19,664 nt of DNA from JAAYAY01 sp964429355 (lineage in GTDB: Bacteria > Planctomycetota > Planctomycetia > Pirellulales > Thermoguttaceae). The translations under genes and the position numbers were made by a program. Position 1 is the first letter of the stretch, and every line of letters starts with the position of its first letter. The DNA is taken from NCBI GenBank assembly GCA_964429355.1, contig CAYSCH010000157.1, positions 1 through 19,664 of the forward strand, written 5' to 3'. The notes beneath the pieces were generated by a model. The model made no database searches. It saw only the letters and a list, made by a program, of their open reading frames with translations, and was not told the DNA's origin. Positions 1 to 6,158 of the stretch are shown here, one piece after another.

Positions 1-74
1 ATACCGCCGTGCGTAATACTAATTGTACGTTCGTAATACCACACCGACAGACGCTCCCTGGAAGGTCCCGCAAA

Positions 75-1043
75 ATGAGACGCCGCGCATTCACCTTAGT
101 CGAGTTGTTGGTCGTGATCGCCATCATCGGGATACTGATCGCGCTGCTCTTGCCCGCCGTCCAGGCAGCCCGTGAGGCCGCTCGCCGCATGACATGCAGC
201 AACAACCTCCATCAACTGGGAATCGCGGTGCACAATTACCTGGACACGCACAAGGCGTTTCCGATGAACCGCACCGGCAAGACGCTTCATAACTGGTCGG
301 CGATGTCGATGCTGGCGCCCTATGTGGAACAGGCGAACATGCACAACATGCTGGATTTTTCCGCCTACCCCTACACGGCCGTTACTGGGGCGGGCACCGT
401 GGCCGACGGGAGCGTCAACCTGCCAGCAGCACGGACGGTGGTGGCGGTGTTTCTGTGTCCCTCGGACCCGGTGGGCGTAACCGATCCCGACGGCATGGCT
501 CCCACGAACTACATGTTCAATGTGGGAAGCGGTCTGGTCAGCAACGGCTCCATCCTGGTGACGACCGCTGGGCTCGTTCCGGACGGTGTTGCTTACCAGG
601 CCTCCGGCGTCCGGCTGGCCGAGATCGTCGACGGCACTTCCAACACGCTGGCGATTGGCGAAAGCACCAAGGGAATGGGGGGTGGCTTGGCACCTTACGC
701 TGGCGACGTCAAGCGGCAGCATATTCGCAGTAGTTCATTTTTCCCCGCCTGCAATGCGACTGCCAGCGACAACGTGTGGTACGGCGACCGCGGTGACAAG
801 TGGATCAGCGGAAGCTTCCCCTACGCCGCCATGACCTTCTACTACCCGCCCAATTCGACGCAGGCTGATTGCATGAACGGCATGTCCACGCAAGCCCGGA
901 TGGCGCCGCGAAGCTATCATCCCGGCGGTGCCAATGTCCTGTTCTGCGACGGGCATGTGGATCTTCTGTCCAACACGCTCAGCGCCGACATCCTCCGCGC
1001 CATGGCTTCACGGGCGGGGGGAGAGGTGGTCCAGGTTCCGTGA
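75..1043 (+). CDS. DUF1559 prepilin-like protein (H-x9-DG pseudopilin)
   Basis: A 322-residue pseudopilin-like protein of the DUF1559 family, which is hugely expanded in Planctomycetota. The N-terminus is a type IV prepilin signal: basic RRRA, then FTLVE with Glu at +5, then a hydrophobic helix at about residues 8-28. The residue before the predicted cleavage site is Ala, not the usual Gly. The helix leads into the family segment AAREAARRMTCSNNLHQLG, and near residue 282 lies the C-terminal H-x9-DG signature (HPGGANVLFCDG). I chose the ATG at 75 because it begins the prepilin leader and has GGAAGG upstream; the frame stays open from a GTG at 9, but that extension has no family features. By family, the product should be processed by a prepilin peptidase and sit in the inner membrane or a pilus-like assembly. 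The cargo or role of individual DUF1559 proteins is unknown. It converges with the next gene, 32 bases away. Confidence 0.93.
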   Translation: MRRRAFTLVELLVVIAIIGILIALLLPAVQAAREAARRMTCSNNLHQLGIAVHNYLDTHKAFPMNRTGKTLHNWSAMSMLAPYVEQANMHNMLDFSAYPYTAVTGAGTVADGSVNLPAARTVVAVFLCPSDPVGVTDPDGMAPTNYMFNVGSGLVSNGSILVTTAGLVPDGVAYQASGVRLAEIVDGTSNTLAIGESTKGMGGGLAPYAGDVKRQHIRSSSFFPACNATASDNVWYGDRGDKWISGSFPYAAMTFYYPPNSTQADCMNGMSTQARMAPRSYHPGGANVLFCDGHVDLLSNTLSADILRAMASRAGGEVVQVP

Positions 1044-1075
1044 CGTCCAATTCGAGCCTGTCACCTGTCTGTCGT

Positions 1076-1999
1076 TCAGCCTTCGGAGGGGACCGGTTCG
1101 GCGGGGGCGGGAGGGGCGGGCGGAGCGATATCGGCCGCGGCCGGGTTGAGGATCCGGTCCAGCACGTGACTTGCCTTTTCCACCAAGAGGTCCCGGCGTC
1201 CCCGGCCCAAGGTTCGGCGGTGAGGGGCGACTGCCACCGGTCCGTCGTAACCGATCTCACGGAGCGTATCGATGATCGCCCGGAAAGGGACCTTGCCGGT
1301 CGTGCCGGGCATGTACCGATGTTCCTCGGTAACATTCGTGGGGGCGACGTCGTCTGCCGGAAGGTCGGCCAAGCGAACCGAGACAATCTGCTTCCCGGAG
1401 AACTTCTTGAGGTCGTCGATCGAGGCCCCGCAGACCTTGAAATTCCAGGCATCAAAGGCCAGGCCGATATTGGGAGCGTCGATCATGTTGATCAGGGCGG
1501 TGACGGCCTCCATGTCGTGGATGAACTGGAAAGCCTGGCTTTTGCGAAGATTCTCTGCGGCGCGGAAGGCGAGGCCGAGCTGGATATTCAAGGGCGCCAA
1601 GGCCCGGCAGATGTCACCGAAGCGGAACCGATGGAATTCGAAGTTTTCGTGGTAGGGACGTCTGTCACCCGCCGGTTGGATCGTGGCGATACATCGCTTG
1701 CAGCCCAGGTCGGCCGCCATCCGGGCCAGTTCGGGCAGTCGAGCCAGTTCCGCTCCAAACGCTTCGTCGTCGACGTCCCACTGGATCGGGAGATCGAACG
1801 AGCCCAGACGGATCCGTCCCGTCTTCAAGGCGCTGCTGATCAGCCGGCGGGCATAGTCGATCCCTTTGGCCTGGGTCCGGTCATGGAAATCCTGGAAATT
1901 CAGGTCCATCCCTTTGAATCCGTAGGTGAGGGCCAGTTCGATAATCTCGCTCTCGTGTCCGGAAACACCAAGAAACGAAGCGTTGAGGTTTTTGAACAT
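1076..1999 (-). CDS. Sugar phosphate isomerase/epimerase-like TIM barrel protein
   Basis: A 307-residue protein of the xylose isomerase-like TIM barrel superfamily (AP endonuclease 2 type). Repeated beta-alpha units are visible, such as GFKGMDLNFQDF, GLAFDAWNFKV, and GKVPFRAIIDTLREIGYDGP near the end. A strong Shine-Dalgarno (AGAAGGAG) stands 6 bases before the ATG at 1999, so the 43-codon upstream extension of the frame is rejected. Members usually bind a divalent metal through Glu, Asp, His and Glu. Here D183 and E149 could be retained, but the usual late V-H-x-x-D is V-R-L-A-D (R209) and the final catalytic Glu position near residue 258 reads Ala (VAVAPH). The tail from about 287 is Pro/Ala rich. 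The substrate cannot be told from sequence; a non-catalytic or altered role is possible. The gene is divergent from uppP and appears monocistronic. Confidence 0.85.
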   Translation of the reverse strand: MFKNLNASFLGVSGHESEIIELALTYGFKGMDLNFQDFHDRTQAKGIDYARRLISSALKTGRIRLGSFDLPIQWDVDDEAFGAELARLPELARMAADLGCKRCIATIQPAGDRRPYHENFEFHRFRFGDICRALAPLNIQLGLAFRAAENLRKSQAFQFIHDMEAVTALINMIDAPNIGLAFDAWNFKVCGASIDDLKKFSGKQIVSVRLADLPADDVAPTNVTEEHRYMPGTTGKVPFRAIIDTLREIGYDGPVAVAPHRRTLGRGRRDLLVEKASHVLDRILNPAAADIAPPAPPAPAEPVPSEG

Positions 2000-2399
2000 G
2001 GCAATCTCCTTCTTCTGGGGATGAACTGGGCCAACTGAACCCGGCACGGAAGGCTCGCAAATGAACCCGTGGCAGCCCGACGGGTGGTGCCAAGGTGCGA
2101 TCGATGCTGAGAAAAGTGACTCGCGCAACAGGTCTTCGACGACTGGCTTTTCCGAAACTCATATTATGGCCATTCCCGGTCTCAACTCCAGGGGGGCCGA
2201 GCGGGGAGTTTTCTGGCAGTGGGAGGTTTTGCCGCGATTCGAGAGCCGCTTCTCCGTCAATTTGGGTTACAGGCATGTCCTGCTCTGGGCTATACTTGGG
2301 TGTTTCTTTCACATCCAGATTTGCCAGACAACCGCCGAAGCGAATTGCCGGCCATAACCAGAGTATCCCCTTCAACCAGCCCTTAACGCCCGGACTTCC
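2000..2399. other. Divergent intergenic region between isomerase-like gene and uppP
   Basis: This 400-base stretch separates two divergent genes and should hold both promoters. Frames that stay open here give translations with no family features and poor codon bias. A TATACT at 2291-2296 on the plus strand could serve as a -10 box for uppP, but no matching -35 is evident. I see no repeat, RNA gene or riboswitch. Confidence 0.4.
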
Positions 2400-3194
2400 A
2401 TGCTTCTTTTTGAGCTCATCCTCCTTGCGATCGTTCAGGGGATCGGAGAATTTCTGCCCATCAGCTCGTCGGGCCATATCGTGGTGCTGGCAACGCTCTT
2501 TGAGGGGTTTGGCCAGGAGTTTGATGGCGAGACGCTAACGCTCAATATTGTGCTTCATCTTGGTACTCTCCTGGCGATTCTGGTCTTCTACCGGCAGAGG
2601 ATTCTTGATCTGTTCACGCGGGACAGGCGCACGATTGGCTTGGTTGTTGTAGGGACGTTGCCGGCCGTGGCGATCGGCTTGGGGATCAAGAAGTACTTTG
2701 GCGAAGCGTTTGAAAGTGCCCTGCTTACCGGGTTTATGTTCCCGGTGACAGGGCTGGCTCTGCTCTGGACAGCCCGTGCCAAACCGGGTGAGGTCACATG
2801 CGCGAATCTGAGCTACTGGGACGCCTTACTGATCGGCTTTGCCCAGGCGATCGCCGTTCTGCCCGGGATTTCGCGGAGCGGGGCCACGATTGTGGCGGGT
2901 ATCGCCCGTGGCATGCGCCGGGACGAGGCGGCCGCGTTCTCCTTCCTGCTGGCAATACCGGCGATTGGCGGAGGCGGAGTGCTGCACCTGCTAGACGCTC
3001 TATCCGCGGATGCACCGACGGGACAGATGTCGATGGGGCTCCTGGCTCTGGGAGCGGCGATCAGTTTTGGGATCGGCCTGTTTTCCCTGGCCTGGCTGAT
3101 CCGCTGGCTGACGCAAGGGCGGCTCTACCTGTTCGCCTGGTGGGTGCTGATCCTGGGCCCAATTGTGGTTGTCTGGCAGCTTCTCGCCGGCTAG
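2400..3194 (+). CDS. uppP: Undecaprenyl-diphosphate phosphatase
   Basis: A 264-residue, highly hydrophobic integral membrane enzyme (UppP/BacA family), close to the usual 265-275 residues. It dephosphorylates undecaprenyl diphosphate to the monophosphate lipid carrier used for peptidoglycan and other envelope polymers, and overproduction gives bacitracin resistance in other bacteria. Both family signatures are present: GIGEFLPISSSGH at residues 14-26, with the catalytic Glu17 and His26, and LPGISRSGAT from residue 154, with Arg159. About seven to eight membrane helices can be traced. The ATG at 2400 matches the usual N-terminus (MLLFELILLAIVQG), although no Shine-Dalgarno precedes it, a common situation in Planctomycetota. 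The gene stands alone between the divergent isomerase-like gene and the groES leader region. Confidence 0.96.
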   Translation: MLLFELILLAIVQGIGEFLPISSSGHIVVLATLFEGFGQEFDGETLTLNIVLHLGTLLAILVFYRQRILDLFTRDRRTIGLVVVGTLPAVAIGLGIKKYFGEAFESALLTGFMFPVTGLALLWTARAKPGEVTCANLSYWDALLIGFAQAIAVLPGISRSGATIVAGIARGMRRDEAAAFSFLLAIPAIGGGGVLHLLDALSADAPTGQMSMGLLALGAAISFGIGLFSLAWLIRWLTQGRLYLFAWWVLILGPIVVVWQLLAG

Positions 3195-3207
3195 CCGCTC
3201 GTCAACT

Positions 3208-3224
3208 GCTGCCAAATTGGCAGC
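3208..3224. repeat. Perfect inverted repeat just after uppP
   Basis: GCTGCCAA and TTGGCAGC flank a single A, starting 14 bases after the uppP stop. It can form a strong hairpin but no T-run follows, so it is at best a weak or Rho-assisted terminator, or a protein-binding palindrome. The half TTGGCAGC recurs at 3392-3399. Confidence 0.45.
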
Positions 3225-3294
3225 TGTGTGCCTGCGAGGGCCTGACTACCTGACATCTGCGGCGCGGCCAAGCAGTGCCGTTTTCTGGCCTTGT

Positions 3295-3339
3295 TTCCTA
3301 ACCAGTGTCTGTCAAAAGGGTTAACGGGACGGTTAGGAA
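3295..3339. promoter_or_regulatory. 9-bp inverted repeat, candidate operator upstream of groESL
   Basis: TTCCTAACC (3295-3303) and GGTTAGGAA (3331-3339) are perfect inverted arms separated by 27 bases. The right arm abuts the sigma54-like promoter at 3341. This is not the CIRCE element bound by HrcA, and I see no CIRCE in this leader. The arms could bind a dimeric activator or repressor of the chaperonin operon, or form a long hairpin. The symmetry is seen; the function is inferred. Confidence 0.45.
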
Positions 3340-3340
3340 T

Positions 3341-3356
3341 TGGCGCGCCAGTTGCT
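3341..3356 (+). promoter_or_regulatory. Candidate sigma54 (-24/-12) promoter for groES-groEL
   Basis: TGGCGCG, four bases, then TTGCT. This matches the RpoN consensus TGGCACG-N4-TTGCW with one mismatch and has the obligatory GG (3342-3343) and GC (3354-3355) separated by exactly ten bases. Transcription would start near 3367, giving a leader of about 197 bases before groES. The GGCGCGCC palindrome inside it could be a coincidental cause of the match. Confidence 0.45.
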
Positions 3357-3563
3357 TCATATGGCGGGATCTGGAGGGCTTGCGCGCCTTTTTGGCAGCC
3401 GCCCCTCTTCACCCACAGAAACGCAAATGTCCCCGGGCCTGAGTGACTGACGGAAGGCCCCTCGACACGGACGGCACCCCAGTGGTTGACCACCGGGCAC
3501 GGCGAGGACAGCGGTTATCAAGAGAAACTTTGGATTTTACACGATTTGGGAGGTAATCAGGCA

Positions 3564-3887
3564 ATGGCGAAGAAGAAGGCCGCAAGCACTGGTGGCGCGA
3601 TCAAACTTCAACCGCTGGGCGATCGTCTGGTGGTTGAGCGAGCGGAGTCGGAATCGGTGACCGCCGGCGGGATCGTGCTGCCCGACAGCGCCAAGGACAA
3701 GCCCGCCCGGGGCGTCGTGATCAGTGTCGGCGATGGCCGGCTGCTGGACGACGGCAAGCGAGCCCCGTTCCAGGTGAAAGAGGGGGATGTTGTGCTCTTC
3801 CTTTCCTACGCGGGCGAGGAGTTCAAGGTCGGTGACCGCGAGCTCTTGTTGATGCGGGAAGAGGACGTTCTGGCGGTGATCGGTTGA
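3564..3887 (+). CDS. groES: Co-chaperonin GroES
   Basis: A 107-residue GroES (Hsp10), the heptameric lid of the GroEL folding chamber in the cytoplasm. The beta-barrel core starts at IKLQPLGDRLVVERAE, followed by the mobile loop around residues 29-48 (ESVTAGGIVLPDSAKDKPARG region), which docks onto GroEL. The C-terminal half (KEGDVVLFLSYAGEEFKVG...LLLMREEDVLAVIG) is typical. The N-terminus carries about a dozen extra residues (MAKKKAASTGGA) compared with E. coli GroES. The ATG at 3564 is chosen for its GGGAGGT Shine-Dalgarno 9 bases upstream; the frame is open from 3486, but that part is not GroES-like. It is first in the groES-groEL operon, 89 bases ahead of groEL. Confidence 0.97.
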   Translation: MAKKKAASTGGAIKLQPLGDRLVVERAESESVTAGGIVLPDSAKDKPARGVVISVGDGRLLDDGKRAPFQVKEGDVVLFLSYAGEEFKVGDRELLLMREEDVLAVIG

Positions 3888-3976
3888 TATACGGTTCGCT
3901 GGGGGCTCCGTCCGGCACCGCACGTGCACGAGACCTGGCAGCCCAAGGCATCGAAATTTGAAGGAGAACACATCTC

Positions 3977-5685
3977 ATGTCGAAGATGATTGCATTTGAT
4001 CAGGAAGCCCGTGATGCGTTGCGTCGAGGCGTTTCCAAGTTGGCCCAGGCCGTCAAGGTCACGCTCGGTCCCCGCGGGCGCAATGTGATCCTCCAGAAGA
4101 GCTTTGGCTCGCCGACCGTTACCAAGGACGGTGTGACGGTAGCCAAGGAAATCGACCTGGAAGATCCTTACGAGAACATGGGGGCCAGGATGGTTCGAGA
4201 AGTCGCCTCGAAGACGAGCGACGTTGCCGGCGACGGCACGACCACGGCCACGATCATGGCGGAAGCGATATTCAACGAAGGGCTTCGCGCGGTCGTTTCG
4301 GGCGTCAACCCGATCCAGCTCAAGCGAGGCATGGACAAGGCCGTTGCCGACATCACTGAAAAGCTGAGGAAGATGTCGATCGCGATCAAGTCCAAGGAAG
4401 AGATGGCGCAGGTCGGTACAGTTGCCGCCAACAACGACCGCGAGATTGGCGAGCTTCTTGCCGAGGCCATGGAGAAGGTGGGCAAGGACGGGGTGATCAC
4501 CGTCGACGAGGGCAAGAGTCTGGCCACCGAGGTCGAATGGGTCGAAGGCATGCAGTTCGATCGCGGCTACCTCTCTCCGTATTTCGTCACCGATCCCCAG
4601 GCGATGGAATGCGTGATGGAGGATGCCTATATCCTGATCCACGAGAAGAAGATCTCGAGCATCAAGGACCTGGTACCCGTTCTCGAGGCGGTGGTCAATT
4701 CGGGCCGGCCGCTGCTGATTGTTGCCGAGGATGTCGACGGCGAGGCCCTTGCGACTCTCGTAATCAACCGGCTTCGCGGCTCCCTGAAGGTGTGTGCCGT
4801 CAAGGCTCCCGGCTACGGCGATCGCCGCAAGGCCATGCTCGAGGATATCGGCATCCTTACCGGCGGCGAAGTGCTCTTCGAGAGTCTCGGAAAGAAGCTC
4901 GAGAATATGCAACTCACCGAGCTTGGCCGGGCCAAGAAGATCGTCATTGAGAAGGACAACACCACGATCATCGAGGGTGCCGGCAAGAGCGCCGAGATCA
5001 AGGGCCGGATCGACCAGCTCCGCCGCGAGATCGAGAAGGTCACCAGCGACTACGATCGCGAGAAGCTCGAAGAGCGTCTCGCCAAGCTCGCCGGCGGCGT
5101 GGCCAAGGTCAATGTCGGTGCCGCGACCGAGAGCGAGATGAAGGAGAAGAAGGCCCGCGTCGAAGACGCCCTTCATGCCACCCGTGCGGCCGTCGAAGAG
5201 GGCATTCTCCCCGGCGGCGGCGTGGCCCTCCTTCGGGCTTCGGCCAGCAGCAACGGCGCCGTCCTCGACCAGGACGCACTTGTCGGCTACGACATTATGC
5301 TCCCGGCCGTCCTATCCCGACTCNNNNNNNNNNGCCGGGGGACCTAGCCCAGGACGAGTTGGTTGGCTACAACATCATCCTTCGCGCCTGCCGAGCCCCG
5401 CTGACGCAGATTGCCGGCAATGCCGGCCAGGACGGCAGCGTCGTGTGCGAGAAGGTGAGCGAGATGAAGAACGGCATGGGCTACAACGCGGCCACCGACC
5501 AGTACGAAGACCTGGTCAAGGCCGGTGTGATCGACCCCACGAAGGTCACGCGCACGGCTCTGGAAAACGCTTCCAGCGTGGCGACCTTGCTGCTCACCAG
5601 CGACGCCCTGATCGCCGAGAAGCCCAAGGAAGACAAGGGCCACGCCGGTCATCCGGGCCATGGCGGCCCGAACGACATGTATTGA
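3977..5685 (+). CDS. groEL: Chaperonin GroEL (interrupted by an assembly gap)
   Basis: GroEL (Hsp60), the ATP-driven double-ring chaperonin. AAGGAGA precedes the ATG at 3977. Conserved marks include VTLGPRGRNV near residue 27, the nucleotide-binding DGTTTAT at 86-92, the apical-domain segment around EGMQFDRGYLSPYF, and EEGILPGGGVALLRA near 420. At 5324-5333 ten Ns interrupt it and the frame differs on the two sides. The residues before the gap (DQDALVGYDIML...) and after it (AQDELVGYNIIL...) align to the same GroEL segment with about two-thirds nucleotide identity. The scaffold has therefore joined two different versions of this region, and the exact central sequence is unreliable. The C-terminus is unusual, rich in His and Gly and ending GHPGHGGPNDMY, not the common GGM repeats. 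Downstream are three terminator-like hairpins. Confidence 0.93.
5324..5333. other. Assembly gap (10 N) inside groEL
   Basis: Ten Ns with a frame change across them. The two flanks overlap in homology, so the real distance may be zero or negative, or the flanks may come from different gene copies. Confidence 0.98.
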
Positions 5686-5749
5686 TCCATCCAGGCGGTA
5701 ACGCCCCTTGGAGCCGCTGCCAAGACTGCCGATTGTGGACGTCCATGCC

Positions 5750-5770
5750 CGTGGGGGACTCCCACGTTTT
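5750..5770 (+). terminator. Hairpin plus TTTT in repeat copy 1, behind groEL
   Basis: CGTGGGGG and CTCCCACG flank one A, followed by TTTT at 5767-5770. It lies 65 bases after the groEL stop. The short stem, tight loop and short T-run make it a moderate Rho-independent terminator candidate. Confidence 0.5.
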
Positions 5771-5823
5771 GTCAGGGTTTCTTAGAGCCGCTGCCAAAAC
5801 CGCCGGCTGTGGACATCCATGCC

Positions 5824-5844
5824 CGTGGGAGACTCCCACGTTTT
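5824..5844 (+). terminator. Hairpin plus TTTT in repeat copy 2
   Basis: CGTGGGAG and CTCCCACG are perfectly complementary around one A, followed by TTTT at 5841-5844. It is the second copy of the structure at 5750-5770. Confidence 0.5.
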
Positions 5845-5872
5845 GTCAGGGTTTCTAAGACGCCTCCCCCAG

Positions 5873-5919
5873 GCCCGGTGGCCCTATCTCTCCCCCCAAT
5901 GGCCACCGGGCTTTCTTTT
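5873..5919 (+). terminator. Rho-independent terminator of the groES-groEL operon
   Basis: GCCCGGTGGCC (5873-5883) pairs perfectly with GGCCACCGGGC (5901-5911) over a 17-base loop and is followed directly by TTTCTTTT. This is the strongest terminator in the window and should end chaperonin transcription. Confidence 0.85.
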
Positions 5920-5987
5920 CGCGCCAGGTCGCATCGGCAATCGTCGTCCTCGGCGGGAACCGTGGGGGACGGGATGCCGTCGAGCTC

Positions 5988-6131
5988 GTGATTCGCCATT
6001 ACGATTCCTCGAAGCTCCCCATGCCGGAGTTCTTCTTCGCGGAATGCGCCTATCGCGCGTTGCCAGCCAAGGAATGCCTTGCCCGGGTTGGGTCGTTCAG
6101 GGAGAATCAGACCGAGCGGTACCAGGAGTAG
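5988..6131 (+). CDS. Short coding-like ORF or gene remnant
   Basis: I do not recognise this sequence. From a GTG at 5988 (or an ATG at 6021) it gives 47 residues ending in TAG at 6129-6131. The composition is protein-like: it contains KLPMPEFFFAECAYRALPAK and ends ENQTERYQE, and about 80% of third codon positions are G or C, as in the real genes here. The same frame stays open and coding-like upstream to about 5931 (IVVLGGNRGGRDAVELV) but has no ATG start there and runs into the operon terminator. It could be a small gene with a GTG start, or the 3' remnant of a lost gene. No clear Shine-Dalgarno is visible. It ends 27 bases before the HzsA-like gene. Confidence 0.3.
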   Translation: MIRHYDSSKLPMPEFFFAECAYRALPAKECLARVGSFRENQTERYQE

Positions 6132-6158
6132 CAGGCCCTACCTCCGAAAGGCTGTCTG

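Larger units (their letters stand above)
5711..5858 (+). repeat. Tandem 74-bp repeat, two copies, each with a terminator-like hairpin
   Basis: Copies at 5711-5784 and 5785-5858 differ at 7 of 74 positions (about 90% identical). Each starts GAGCCGCTGCCAA and ends CAGGGTTTCT plus A/T. Each contains an inverted repeat around CGTGGGAGACTCCCACG followed by TTTT. The one change inside the left arm of copy 1 (A to G) keeps pairing as G-U. Apparent short ORFs through it are translations of the repeat and unlikely to be genes. Confidence 0.85.

Noticed and set aside
869..2038. A 389-codon plus-strand open frame over the isomerase-like gene
   Set aside because: The opposite strand has a strong Shine-Dalgarno and a TIM-barrel product; this frame is a shadow.
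3195..3563. CIRCE (HrcA operator) or sigma32-type promoter before groES
   Set aside because: No TTAGCACTC-N9-GAGTGCTAA-like element and no convincing CTTGAA/CCCATNT pair are present.
3806..5176. A 456-codon minus-strand open frame opposite groEL
   Set aside because: It is the antisense shadow of a highly conserved gene in GC-rich DNA; its translation has no family features.
5711..5858. CRISPR-like array
   Set aside because: There are only two adjacent copies of a 74-bp unit with no unique spacers between them.
5809..5991. Small ORFs reading through the tandem repeat and terminator
   Set aside because: They translate the repeat itself and the terminator stem, so coding function is unlikely.
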